64,000 bases of DNA from Chiua virens (Eukaryota > Basidiomycota > Agaricomycetes > Boletales > Boletaceae): contig JAHNUO010000005.1 in NCBI GenBank assembly GCA_019787685.1, positions 1,798,001 to 1,862,000 on the forward strand, given 5' to 3'. Below, in pieces: positions 23,573 through 36,161 of this stretch. The stretch's first letter is position 1. The number at the start of each line of letters is the position of its first letter. The notes beneath the pieces are model-generated. The model was given only the letters and a program-made list of their open reading frames with translations, ran no database searches and was not told where the DNA came from. The position numbers were made by a program, and so were the translations under genes.

Positions 23573-26500
23573 TTACATGTCCCATTCATCCCACAACCCT
23601 TCCTGGGATTTGAATGATCCTGGAATGGGGGTTTTCGGCGTAATTTCTACCGTTTCCACAATCTCGACGATCTGGTCACTCAACCCATCTTCGTCATCTT
23701 TGTGGCCCCGCATCGCGACATACAATGGCCCGCGCAGGAATGGTCCTTGGATAAGGAGACGTATATCGGTAGCCTCGATCACTTGCTTGAGCAGACCCGT
23801 CTGCACGTCCCTGATTTCGATGAATTCCGGGGAGAAAAGGAGGATATTAGGAGATCGGTGTACGAAAGAAGTAGCTTTGATCTCCCAGCGGATGAACGAA
23901 GAGTTACGCGTGGGCTGACCATATTTGGTGATATAACAGCCCATTGCTTTCGAACGTGTGTTAGTTGGAACAACCAACAGTGCTGAAATGACGTTCACTC
24001 ACTATCGTAGATGACCATTAGTTCTGAGGTGGCTTCAAGTCTGAAGAGTCCGAGAGGTTTAGCTGCCTCGCATCGATCTTTCAGGTCCGCCGTGACGGAA
24101 TTATGAGAAGCGCCGCTAAAGTCCGGAACGACGCTAACGACAGAGACACTGGAACAACACTATAAGTTTACGACGGAGTGGACTCCCTGCTACGTACTTG
24201 TTTGGGTTCGCGATGACGACGCCTCGTTCCGTACAGATAGCAACTGTCTTGGCCAAAGGCATGACGGCGAATACGTCCTTCGGAACATAGAAGGGCTTGA
24301 TTATGATACAACGTCAATCATTTATGCCCTAACCGAGCGAAACATTTCTTACCTCGCCAAAAGGTCGGAAAGACAGCAGCCCTCCCCTTGAGGAGGAACG
24401 AATCTCGGAAGGGTTGCAAACCTCGACCGTATGCACGTTAACTTGGAACAAAGTCCGGACTGCGTAGATAACTAAAAGAAGGCATTCTTCAGACAGGCGA
24501 GGGAGCGGAATCGTAGAGCGTTACCAATTGTCCTATCCCCCATGTGACCAGCCTGACAGCAAACAACGCTACCAGTCTGACCTGCAATCGTTTCTAAGGA
24601 TGCATCTAGACTGCTTGGTGGTGACTGATACTGAGCAACTCGTGCGAGGACCTCTAGCGAGTAGGACAAGAGATAATCGTCATGGTGGATGACAATCTTG
24701 TTGAAGTCCTGAAGTACAATCATGCTCTTGACGTTCTCGAAAGACAATATTTTCCGATAGTCTGATGTTAGCTGTAAGCGAATGAAAGCTCTGAACGGCA
24801 TGGGAAGATATTCACTTTCACCTCTACGACCCACGAATATACCCGTTGAACAGCCAACTACCATGAAGCTTTTGCCCCCACCAGTAACTGAGAATGGTCA
24901 GACACCTTCATCACTTCAGTAGATTCCCACGTACCAAAAGATACTACCTGCAATACCCGACCGGATGGCGGCCTCTTCAATGTCGTCTGCCGCACCATTT
25001 TACGGCCCGGAACCCGGAAAGGACCGTCTTCCACAACTTGAGACACGTACCACTAGTATCAACGGTGATCTGAGTAAAGAAGCTACGCCCGAGAGCTGTT
25101 ATGTTACCTGGTTCCCCTCATGCCTGACGTCATCGACTCCTTTTGCGTCCACCAACGCATCGTGCCACTTCTGTCTGATAGATTCGGATGGAGCATATAG
25201 TGTGTACCGTCGAGTGGACTTCTCTGTGGCGTGATAGATTGTAAATGGATAGATCGACCGATAAGCTCCTCGCAAACTGTCCAAGATGCCGCCTTCTTCC
25301 ACGCGCTCTTTCCTGGTCTCGGGAGGATCTTCAAAGCTACCAAGCCTGAGGTACTCTAATGGTATAGGCTAGACATGTCATCTGTACATGGACTTTCCGA
25401 GAACAAGAGATTTGCGTACCCGAGACACAACAAGACGCTTCGTCACTCCTCCCCGCTTCTCTTCCTTCGTTATCAGCACTATGATGGTATTAGTATCAGC
25501 CGGAAGTATGGACATTTTCCTAGAGAGATACCTACAAAAGTTGTCGAGCAGTGCTACATAGAGATCAAACCAAGGGTTCCATTCCATTTCGGACTTGGAC
25601 CTTCGAGCCAATATGCCAGCATAAATAAATGAGCGATGATCGCTATACCAGTCCAGCTCCTGCAAACAGATATCAGCAAAGGTGGCGAACGAGGAATAGG
25701 AAAGTCCATTACGATGATTTCTCCTTTATTGAACACCAAGCTTTCACATAGATCCCAAAACTTGACTTTATTCTCCGCAGCCTCGATTCCGGGCTGGGTA
25801 CTCTTCAGAAATTCGTTCAGGATAGATAGTATTACAGGGAGGTCCTCAGAGTCAGGGTGATTAGCATCGGTTAGTTTATAGAGATGTTCAAGGATAAGGT
25901 TGAGGCGTGGAAGACGCGTCACAGGTCGCGAGAGGAACGTGATCAGGTCTCGTTTCCTGACGCGCGGATCTTGTGCACATCGTTGCATAAATTCTTGATA
26001 AGACTTGCTATATTTAAGTTCAGTACGGTGCCGTTGTTCAGCAAGGGGGTAATGCTTGATGTAGGATTCGTAGTCTCCCTGGAATTGGAAGGTGGCTGAT
26101 GAACGTTGAGCCAAATTTCAAGACCTTGCGCAAGGGAGTGCGCCCACATTCAAGGATGATATCAGCGACACTTTGAACGAGCGGATGCTGTTCTTGCTGT
26201 CGTTCGAACAAGGCTACCAGCATTTGCTCGTGACGCATGAGAATTTGATCCAAATTCCAAAAAACGGTCGACATGAAGCTTTGTTGTCTGTTCGCGTCGC
26301 CTACAATTGGTGGTGAGGCAGAGAGCAGCGGTTCGATAAACACCTTTGAGAGACGTGAGTCTGAGGAAACGAACGATGGCAGTTACACTACCTCCTTAAT
26401 AAGCTTGAGGTCGGAGACATAATCACGTTCTGACTTAAATATTTCGAAAAGCACGGACTGCCGTTCGACCTTCTCGTTTCCCAAGCGCATCGCGCGCTTC

Positions 26501-27148
26501 CGGCGGCACAAGATGATACCACTCTTCGTCCTTCTCTGCGAGTTCGCCGTGTTGGAACCGTCGAAGACCCTCCTCTGACTGAAGGCTACCCGAGCCTCAG
26601 TCACAACCGGGAGAATGAAACCAAGCCACATACCTCATGTTTGACAGCTCTCGCGTCAACATGTGGAGATTCAAGTCCATCTAATACAACCGGAATTAAG
26701 GAGCCCGTCACGACCGTAACCCTTGCACAGGAAAGAGCACACCTCATCTGCAGGTAGGTTGACCGACGGGGAGTAGGGCGACATTATATCACCCCTGCTA
26801 CTGTATTCCTCTTCGTAGGAATGTTCGCTATCAGATTTAGGTCGATCTGTGATGATACTCGTGCGGTATCCTCTGAGAGACAGATCTGTATATTTGCGGG
26901 TCGGGAAGGCCAAGACTGGGCGGCGGGGGATCCAATACGCTGCGAGTACGACTTCGTGTGTGTGATGGAACGCCGAGCCGAGCGGCCGGTTGCCTTGCTG
27001 TTGGCGTTGTGTCCCATGAGCTGAGGTGCCCATTTGACGCAGAGCTGAGCTCGAAGGGGTACGACGTGAAAATCTCAGGATCTTGCTGTGTACGATGAGA
27101 ATTTCCGTGTGGAATGGCGACGTGGGGATGGGGACGATGGTTGTGCAT
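23573..27148 (-). CDS. Rho guanine-nucleotide exchange factor, DH-PH-CNH (Rom1/2-like)
   Basis: Activates Rho1-type GTPases at the plasma membrane; in yeasts the equivalent Rom proteins drive the cell-wall-integrity pathway. The start is the ATG at 27148; the N-terminus is a long, Pro/Ser/Arg-rich, probably disordered region (26.7-27.15 kb). The DH domain follows (SERDYVSDLKLIKEVV near 26400-26450; MFIEPLLSASPP; then TFLSRPVTRLPRLNLILEHL near 25,900). The PH domain includes NPWFDLYVALLDNFC, KRLVVSR and TLYAPSESIRQKWHDALVDA (25.1-25.6 kb). The C-terminal CNH (citron) domain is spread over exons from 25.05 to 23.57 kb, with VVGCSTGIFVGRRGESEYLP, YCGQPTRNSSFIRWEIKATS-like core and GSFKSQEGLWDEWDM at the end. 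It sits head-to-tail behind the BUB1 gene, only about 115 bp from its stop. Confidence 0.88.
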
Positions 27149-27263
27149 GGTGTGGATGTCGAGAATACGTCGCAGGTTAAGGTCCTTTTGCCGCATTGCC
27201 TTATCTCTTCATCTACGTCACTCGGGTTTGCATATGTTTGTTACACGACCACTACCAAAAATG

Positions 27264-30200
27264 CTAATGTGTGTACGAAGACAGCTCGACCTTCTTGAGC
27301 AACCCTTTGAGCGTGTTGCTGCTCCGATCGCAATTGCTCTGCAGCCACGCCTCCATCTCGACCCGCACTCTTCCCAACCCCTCGCAAATCGGTAGACTCC
27401 CGTCTTCACGAACTCGGCAAGGGTTGAGCAGCATGTCGAACAACCTTGTGAGTATATCCGTTTGCCAGTATCGTTTAAACGGTGTTGCAATCTTGTATAT
27501 TGGTTCCGCATCCGTGGACTCAGGCGCATACATCACCGACGATGCTTCGATGTACTTCCCGAACAGCATACAGTATACGATGCCTGCAAGACCAAAGTAG
27601 TCTGTCTGGTATGTCCAAGGCCGTCCCTCGCGGATCTCAAAACAATCTCGATCGTCCGTGGGCCAGTCAGCGATGAACTGTTGGCCGTGGCGTTGCGGGA
27701 AGAGTGTCGTATCGATGGTCCGTCCAAAGTCAATGACTTTAATGCCCCGGTATTCCCAACCTCCTTCCCCATTGGGCTGGTAAATGCTAGACAATGTCGA
27801 TGCTCCTCCCGGCAATTCTTCGAGGCGGAGTAGGCAGTTATCGATCTTGAGGTCTCCATGGATAAAGCCGACTGTGTGCATACCCTCCAGGAAACGCAAG
27901 AGCTCGATCGTGAAGAAGAAGACCAAAAGCTCATCTAGGCAAGCCCCTTGCTGCGAAATACCCGCCGGCCCTGCGCGATTCACAGCATCCAAGAGCGAAC
28001 CATGCGGACAAAGCTCCAGTAGGAGATGTGACTCGTCACGGAAAGCATACAGCGCGTGGGGTGTGATTATGGAACGCCTCAGAGGAGCAGAGAATGTCCT
28101 ATGGATCCGTCGAAGCACGTGGAATTCCCAAAGATTGCGGGGCTTCACGACTTTGAGTGCTATCAGGGCCTTGTCCTCGTCCTCATCTTCATCTTCGTCG
28201 ATATCGAGGTCCTCGTCATTATTCCCACCACTGGACTTGGTGACTTCTCGTGCGGAGAACACGGCGCCAAAACCCCCCTCTCCAAGTTTTTCAGACACTC
28301 GAAGCGATCTCCCCTCGAGGTCGACCATTACCCCATCATCATCAGTCGATCCTCCCTTCCCGCTCTTCCTTGCCACCCGTGCGGCATATCGCTGTAGTCC
28401 ATCCAACATGCCTCTATCCTGGGTTTTAAGGTCGTGGAAGTCTGCATCTGCGGGAAGAAACGAAAGAAGAGTCGCAATTATCTGAGGGTCAGAAGGAACG
28501 CAAGGATTAGGTGGTTTGAAGGCGGGCGTGACAGCCAACGAGTCCGAAAGGCTGAGTGTTCCAGTACGCTCCTCGAGTGGCCCGAGGTCGCCTAACTGAG
28601 CGCCGTCGTGCATATCATAGTCGTCTTCGCCCTCTTGCTCACGCACCTCCCTAGCCAGCTTCTCCGCCACTTTAAGGGCATGGCGACCACTTTCGAGTCC
28701 TCCTCGTCTCTCCATTCACTGTCTTCGTCCAAACCATCTCTAGCTCGCGTAGTGCTCATTGGCGTCGGGAACCCTCTCGTACTAAACTCGCACGTCCGTT
28801 CAGTGATCGGAGTCATGACATTGATTTGGCCAAACCTCCCACCCAATGGTGGATGATAGTTGTCCTCCTCGTCCGCAAAGCCTTCCTCCTGGAGCGCAGT
28901 CTTCGTCCCCGTACACCTGCTCTCCTTGTGCATGTCGACGGTAATCTTCAGTCAGTCGTCGAACTGGCTGTCGCTCGACGACACGACGGCGGCCTCCATC
29001 TCGGCTTCTGCCTCGCCGCCTTCATAAACATACCCATCTTCGCTCTCGGAAAGGCCACTACGACTGCTGCTGCTAACGATATGCCCATCTTCCGCATCAG
29101 GATCCTCGACGGCTTCGCGGAGGTCCGTCTCGCTCGACTCGTCGGTGAAAGCCTCTTCAATTATAGGCGTGATCGGTATCATTCGTGGTTGTAGCACGTT
29201 CGATTTCTTCGTTGAAGCCGATGTCACGACCGACGGAGCATTGTCGACGAAGGGTTTGAAATGCGCCCGTGGCCTGGCTCGCACCAGAGGAGGGCTTCGG
29301 TGTGAACACATTCCCACCACTAGCCCCCGAAACTGTATTCTCGCCCTGACCTTGACCCGGTGGACGGGAGAATACTTTAAAGGGTGTTTTCGAGTCGACA
29401 AATGGGACGAATGTCTGAGACGGTACTTGACCCTGTCCTTGATTCTCATTTTTGGCGTCAGGGCTGATCTTCGTCTGTGAGGGCCGAACGATAGGCTCTT
29501 TCTGGGAAATGGGTGTGAAGGGCTTAGGAAAAGACGGGTGAACCTTGTGGCTCTTCCGAGATGGGTTTCAAGGCCGATGCTTTTGAACCGTTGGGGGGTT
29601 TCGCAGCAGCCGGATTCACAGAGACATCTTTCCCCGGAGTAGTGCTCGAATCTTTGACGGAAAGCGCCCGACGGCCTGCATCGGGAGTAGGGGCAGAAAC
29701 CTGTTTAGGTTCATCGACAAACGGTTTGAACTAGATGCAGACGGTGCATATATGCGTGAGTAAGGTCGGCACAATTTCCAGAAAACGAGCAAACCTTGAG
29801 TGGAGGAGCAGGATTTTCCTTGCGAGGTACATTCTCATCAACAAACGGCTTGAAAGCTAGCAAACGCGAACAGTTGTAGTTTCACCCAAACGCTTCATCT
29901 AAGAACACTTGCCTGGACCAGGTGGCTTTGGGTTCTCACTCTGCGGTGGGGTGCGCGAAGCTTCCGGCCTTTCCGGGACAGCTCTACGTCCGCCAATGGG
30001 TTCGATTTTCCGTACAGGAGCGTGCTTACTACCGGGCATGGCACGTTTGACCGTCTTGTCCGGAGAGTTGTACATCCCAAAGACGTCTGCCAGGGCTTCC
30101 TTCGTGTTGATCGTCACGGTGGGTTCACTGACATTGACTGGATTGGTACTCTTTCGTCCGCCTCCCGCAGCGGTAGCACCCATGTTCTGGGTGCTTCTTG

Positions 30201-31111
30201 AATCGTCTTCGTTAAAGTTCACCTTGACAGCACTAGATAAAGAATCACGGAGCTCCGAAGCGGGTGGTGGGCCCCACTTTTTGCCTAGCAGACCCATTGA
30301 ACGCGCACGGACTTCTTGCGCTGAATATTCAACGCCAGAAGGCGTGAACAGTAGCGACAGGTTGAAGCGAAGCTTTTCTGGCCGCCTGCCTGGCGCTGGA
30401 GGAGCAAGCATGGGTGCATAACGGCTATGAGCAGAATTGGAACTATTTGAAGGACCAGAAGACGATGGTTTAGAACTAGAAGATGACGTCGAGGGTGCTG
30501 GTTCATGGTTTTTGAATGGGTTCCGCCGCAGGGCATCCACCTCTGCATTTCCACTTGGTCGGAAAGAGGTTGACTGATGTTTCGAAGGAGGGCGCGACTG
30601 GAAGTCCCGATATCTCTTCTTGAGTCGTTCGATGGGCCGTGCGCTTTGAGATATGCCAGTACGGAATACCTTGTCGGCATCCGAACGCCTGAACCGGACC
30701 GTTAGTGTTCTGCGAGGAACGAGCAGCGTCTACGGACGCACCGTCCCTCTCTTTCGAGCTCTAGAGCGTACTTCCTCCCACAGCAGCCCGTAGACACACC
30801 CGATCTCCTTCTTCAGCAAATATGTGTAAATGAGAGCAGGTTTTTCGACCACTTTAGCGTAGTTGCACCAGAGCTTTAGATATCCTCAAATCACCGCTAT
30901 ACCGGGCATCGTCCTTGAATTTCCTTGTCACCTCGTCGAGCAGCTGGATGAATCCTGAGTTGGGATCGTTCTCGGGGAAGGTGCGTGATGTCCATTTGAT
31001 GAAATCGTCGTACGCGGCAAGGGGGTCCTCATCTTCCTCAAGGGCCTCTGCGATGCTCGCGCGATACTCAGCACGTTCCTGATCGATTTGAGAGGCGCGT
31101 GGTGCGGGCAT
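27264..31111 (-). CDS. BUB1: MadBub-type spindle checkpoint kinase (BUB1 with Mad3-like motifs)
   Basis: A mitotic checkpoint kinase that binds kinetochores and Cdc20. The ATG at 31111 opens the TPR-like Mad3/BUB1 N-terminal domain (DPLAAYDDFIKWTSRTFPEN). A GLEBS Bub3-binding motif (TVTINTKEALADVFGMYNSP) lies at about 30057-30130. The middle has an ABBA-KEN-ABBA cassette (FKPFVDE, RKENPAPP, FKPFVDE) at 29,857-29,709, plus two more ABBA-like motifs, FVPFVDS near 29,394-29,411 and FKPFVDN near 29,242-29,262. The C-terminal kinase lies in one long exon, 28715-27264: glycine loop KLGEGGFGAVF, lysine in LIALKVVKP, catalytic loop FIHGDLKIDN, and VIDFGRTID. All catalytic residues are present, so it should be active. 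The presence of both an active kinase and Mad3-type motifs suggests one undivided MadBub gene. Confidence 0.92.
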
Positions 31112-32299
31112 TGGTTGTCCTCGGTTGTCCTTGGTTGGCGTCGGTTGTGCGGGAGTCCAAGTTGGTCTTTCTTACGGCCTACGCGACGCGTTTGGCAGCG
31201 CTCACGTGCCCAATCACATTTACGATTTGTAAGCAGCTATTGCTGTAGACTCCAAAACGCTGACACCGGAAACGCGGTGTCACAGCGTGAATACTGACCG
31301 GGTTTAGGACGCGTCACCACTCGTGCGACTCATCTACATATTATGGCAGCGAATCGTACGTCTTTCGCTCTTGATTTGTCTTCATAATGCAACAAAACAG
31401 GTACAACAGGTTTCGCACGAAACGTGATCCAATGTGTCCGAAATTGTGGATGCATCTCGCCAGACAGCGGATGGCACACCCGAACGCGTACGATCAGAGA
31501 CATCATTATGTCTCTTAGGAAGCTTTACCTTTTCGTTTTCTCGAAGAGATCCCATAAACACACGTTTGCGATCTCAACGTACAGCGGGCGATGAATCTAA
31601 TCGAGATAATTGTTTCCTATAGTGACCGAATTTGCGTCCAGTTTGACAGTTAACGACTCTGGATGATCGTTTCCATCTAATAAAGGCTCGTCATCCTACG
31701 AGTCGGAATCTACAGAACCATTGTGAAAGATGTCCGCGCCGTACGTCGGCTTATAAATGCATGTCTACGTACCCTTGCCTTGCTATGACACGTCCTCACA
31801 CGAATTGACAGGAAAATATGTTCATCTGGACTTACTACAGAGTCATGTCCTGTTCCTTGCCTATTCCCGTTTGCGTGACCATATACGAAAACAACGAAAC
31901 AGGCGCCCGCAATGTAGCCCATCCTGAGATTTTCTCTCACCCGGCATCAGATGAACGCAACGACTCCTGTCGCTTCTCGGTACCCAGAACACGAAAACTG
32001 CATCCATTTATCCTCCAACTTCCCCATGGAACCTCACCTCCCGCGTCATAAAGGATTCAGTCTCAGTCAGGCAAACAAATTGTACAAAGGATATAATCAT
32101 CAAAAAGCATGTAAAATAAATACTAAATATGAAACAAGACAATTTATCTGCAAGGAGATTTCGCATTTCAAAAGTACAACCTTTGAATATCATGGTTGCT
32201 AATACATTAGGATAAACCTGCCCCAGTCTGTTTGCCCAAGCTCGACAGATGTCAAATGACATTGGTAGAGACAAGAACAAAGAGAAAAAGGAGGATCCC
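31112..32299. other. 1.2 kb region without a confident gene
   Basis: Divergent upstream region of BUB1 and downstream flank of the U2 gene. A possible two-exon + strand frame begins with an ATG near 31343 followed by a GTACGT...ACAG intron, but the product is unrecognised and very short, so I do not call it. Confidence 0.35.
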
Positions 32300-32490
32300 C
32301 CGACAACACAAGCTGGCAGTGCAGTAGCAAGGTCATCGCATCCCCGGAGTTGCAAGCAGAGCTCGCGGGGAACAAGGGCGGCAAAAATTTGATAACCAAA
32401 GAATGAGGGCGGTGCCCTCATAATAGTGGTTAAACTATTAAGAACAGATACTACACTTGATCTAAGCCAAAAGGCCAGAGTGGTAAGGAT
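32300..32490 (-). ncRNA. U2 spliceosomal snRNA
   Basis: On the minus strand the transcript starts about 32490 (ATCCTTACCACTCTGGCC). It contains GGCCTTTTGGCTTAGATCAA, then GTGTAGTATCTGTTCTT with the branch-site pairing GUAGUA at 32454-32449. Further on is a stem of GAGGGC...GCCCTC, and the Sm site AAATTTTTG at about 32381-32391 followed by a 3' stem (CCCCG...CGGGG). These are the conserved 5' part and Sm site of U2. The 3' end near 32300 is estimated from the usual length of roughly 190 nt. A TATA box lies just upstream. Confidence 0.92.
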
Positions 32491-32509
32491 TCGAGGTGTC
32501 GCGCTCGGC

Positions 32510-32519
32510 TTTATATATC
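32510..32519 (-). promoter_or_regulatory. TATA box of the U2 snRNA gene
   Basis: Reading the minus strand, ATATATAAAG lies about 20-29 nt before the inferred U2 start at 32490. The position fits a TATA element of a fungal snRNA promoter. No proximal sequence element was identified. Confidence 0.65.
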
Positions 32520-32822
32520 TTTCTTGACGCGCGCACGGACCATGGCACGTTGTCCTTCCATATTTGACCATGGTTAACTTCCAGGTTCGATAGATTACAT
32601 AATACAATTCACACACTTAGCGAGGATCACAGTATCGATTGATTGCAAAGGGATTTATGTTGCCAGTAAGATATCGTAGTTACAGTACTACAAGGCCCTG
32701 GATGTGCCAAATTCCTCGGCCTCGGGCATGTCACATACAACAAAGACTGGCACCATCGCTCTCCAGCTCACAACAACAATATGAGGGGGAAAAAATCAAG
32801 GAACAGTGCACCAGGACCATAT

Positions 32823-35800
32823 TCATGCGTGACCCACACCACCCATCGGTGGTGGGGCTGGACCTGCTTCATATGCGTGAGGGGGCCCATTCGGGCCTCC
32901 CGGTGGCATCATCATCTGGTACGGGACGGTATGTTGTACTACAAATCCGTTTTAGTAACAGAAATCGATGGAGTGGAAATTCAGACGAACGCTGTGGGCT
33001 CTGGTGGTAATATGGATGTGCGTGCATCGGAGTGGGTGTTGGTGGCATCGAAGGACGAGGAGCTGCTCCATTTGGCGGCGGGGGGTACGTGCCAGGGGGT
33101 GGCATGTATTGTGGCGCTAGAGTGTTAACGCAGTCAATAGCGTACTCAGGATAAAAGACACCGCGATACGCACGTGGCATTTGTGGCATTGGTGATGCAG
33201 CAGTACATAGCTAGTCAATTGGTTGGTAGTCGCTCAGCCCCAGATCAATAACAACTCACGTTGCGCATTTGGTGGTATGGCGGGGGGGTAAGGCATTGGC
33301 TGCATGAATGGTGCCGATACAAAGGCACCAGGAGGTGGGGGAGCCATGCCAGGCATAATAGGCTACGGACGATGCGTCAATTTCCTTACAATATCAAAAA
33401 CTGTCATTTCCCACCTGCCCATGGTAATAAGGAACGTAGAAAACACGATGTTCACCCTCTTCGTATGGGGGATGGGTGACAGGTGGAGGACCAGGTGGCG
33501 CCATATGAGTGGGTTGTTGAGGTGGTTGGTGTGTCACAGGAGGGAACATATTTGTATATCGTTTGCCACTATAGGGCCACATCGCAGCTACAACTAAATG
33601 AGAGCAGTTCACAGAGACGCGTGAGACCTATCCTACTGATATTGCTGGCTTCCACGACCTTGTTATGTTTGAAGGGATTAAAATCATCCTTGACATGTAC
33701 CGTAACCTTCTTGACGACCTTGGTACCAAAGAAGGGGTTGGGAGTGGGAGGTGTCTACAACTACGTTGAGCGACACGCGAACATGAGGGTTAGTGACCTC
33801 ACCGATTCCGCTGGTTTAACATGAGGTGACGCCGATGCAGAAGCAGAAGTAGTACTGGGAATAGGCGAAGTAGGACCCTAGATACACCAAGTAAGATACC
33901 CCAAGTCAGTAATTTCAGTTAGGGGAAATTAGTCTTGTCATTACAGGAGTGAAAGCGTTTGCTTTTGGATTCGGCCGGAACGACGACGCGTTTGCATTCA
34001 GCCGGTTCGTCGAGGTCGGCGAGGTCGGTACGGTGGTAGTTGTCGAGCTCCCGTTTGTTTGTGGGCTGGGTGACTTCGCCCTGTTCCCTCTGAAAGGGGG
34101 AATGGATTGAATGTGCATGCTAATGGTCGGTTTGCCGTTCGTCTTGCCAGGCTCCGATGGTTTGCCAACTACCTTAGAAGCGGATGCTGATGAAGTCGGA
34201 ACAGACGGTTTTGCCGAGCTAGGAGCGACTGAAACAGGTTTCCGCACCGCCTCAGGTGCAACCTTAGCGGAAACAGGTATTGGCGGGACAGCGTGAAACA
34301 CTGGGGGATGGATTGAGTGCACCCACGGTGCCAATACTACGAGCGGTCGATGATGTCGCGTCTTGAGTGGCCTTTTCCCGAATCTGCCGCTGCTTATCTT
34401 CACCCTTGGCCAAAATCGGCACCAAATCATCGGGAATGGGTTTGTTAAGCTGTGTGATATCTCGTCAATCACTGAAATCAAGGTTCAGATGGATGACCGA
34501 CCTTGAATGTCTGCGAGAACTTGAGCAGCTCGGCTTTACGCTTGTCCATCTCACTTTTAACCAATGCCTGCTTTTTTTGAGTCAGGCGCTGCCTCTCATT
34601 CGTCACAAAATCACGGAAGGCTGGAAGAGGATCTGCTGGCGGCTATAAGGTCACCATGATGAGTAAGGACTTTGATGTCTTGCTCGACGCTCTAGAGCGT
34701 AAATGCATACCTTGTTAACCGATGATGTCGAGGGTGCTGGAGAGGTCGATTTGGCAGTTGGGGGCGCTTCTTTCTGACCCACAGATGCTCCGTCAGGGCC
34801 GTTGACGGCAACCCTGGGAACATCGGCTTTCGGCGGCGGGCCATTGGTGACCGAAGTCACAGTAGAGCCAGGTTGTTGCTGCTGCTGCTGCTGCTGGAGT
34901 TGCTGTTGTTTACGCGCGCCAGGAGGAATATACGCATTTGAACCGCGAACGACCGCCCCATATCTATGGTGCGCGATAAATGTATTGCACGTAGCACAAA
35001 ATTAGAAGAACGTACTTGTCTTCCTCATTGACGCCGCTGTCGTCGATACTGAGGTTTCTCTCCTCTGCCACATGGGGGTTGTTGGTAGTGCTCTACCAAA
35101 CATATGAATGAGCCCTTGTAATACAAAATGCACACTCGGGTCGGAAGACATACCCCCATAATCTCACTAGCAATGCGCTGTGCCTTTCGTTCCCTCTCTT
35201 TATAGTCTGCCGCAGACCTGTCGAGTTTGGTTGTGTAGAACTCCTCATCAAACGAGGTGGTAACACCAAACATCTGTTCGTTAGTGGCGAACTGGTCCCA
35301 CGAGGCATTATTGCCTGCCCCAGATCCGAATGTGATTTCATCTCCGACCCCGTCGTTGTGGGACGTCGATGCGCCAGGTGACGCTGGCGAGTCTGAGGTT
35401 TGCCATGCCTGCAACTCGCGCTCTCGCGTGACCTGGCCTTTGCTGATGTCAGTGTCCGTCCGAAAGGCTGTCATGGAAAATTACAACATTAGTACCGGGA
35501 CAAAGGGTAGAACAGGACACGGAAGTGATTCAATCTCGGCAAACACCGTAGAATGGATCCGCGTTTGAGGACTCACTGTCACCATTTGGCACTTTGGCAT
35601 CAGCTGGTCCGGACAGCCAATTCTCGATATTAGAGGATGCGATGAAGACAGAGTCTTTGATAGGGTTGCCCGGTTTCGAGAACTCCTTGGCGTCTTTGAG
35701 AGTGACACCAGTTGTGTCACCCTCGGGACTAGTGGAGGATACGACGCCTTCGTAACGCTGGCCGGTTTTCGTCGAGAGAGTGATGGTCGTACCCTAGTGA

Positions 35801-36161
35801 GAAGTAGGGTGGTTACATGAGATGTAATCGGAGATGCAAGACGCACGGTGAGACCAGCAAGATTCTGTAGGGCACGATCTTGAGGGGCATCTTGAGGACG
35901 ACTACCGTTGGCATGGGCGGGCAGTGGGGGGAAGGTCCCCTGAGGAGCAGCGGGGGGGCCATTGGGGAGACGGGCGGGAGTGTTGGCAGGAGAGAATGTG
36001 GGAGAAGCCCTTGCCCCTGACCAAGCTGGGCGACTAAATCGGGGATAAGAAAAGGCAAGGATGATGGGCAGGGACATATGTGGCGAGGATGGAGTAGAGA
36101 CATACCGGGTAGCGTCCGTCATACCCTTCCTGGACTGCTTCGGGCGGGAAGTTGTTGCCAT
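32823..36161 (-). CDS. PBP1: Ataxin-2 / PBP1 homologue (LSm, LsmAD, PAM2, polyQ)
   Basis: An RNA-associated protein of stress granules that binds poly(A)-binding protein. The start at 36161 opens MATTSRPKQSRKGMTDATRY. The LSm domain follows (QDRALQNLAGLT, then GQRYEGVVSSTSPEGDTTGV, 35.65-35.85 kb, ending near SNIENWLSGPADAK). LsmAD is next: AFRTDTDISKG, DQFATNEQMFGVTTSFDEEF, and SAADYKERERKAQRIASEIMG (35.1-35.5 kb). A polyQ tract lies at about 34871-34910. A PAM2 motif LNANASSFRPNPKANAFTP (about 33945-34005) should bind PABP. The C-terminus is Pro/Met/Tyr-rich, ending PPHAYEAGPAPPPMGGVGHA at the stop 32823. Several small introns interrupt it; all exons I read are open. Confidence 0.9.

Noticed and set aside
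27784..28485. A 233-codon + strand open frame opposite the BUB1 kinase domain
   Set aside because: Antisense shadow of a long conserved kinase exon; the composition is Ser/Arg-rich without domains.
31343..31560. A tiny two-exon + strand gene beginning with an ATG near 31343
   Set aside because: Two alternative splice readings give unrelated short peptides, and neither is recognisable.
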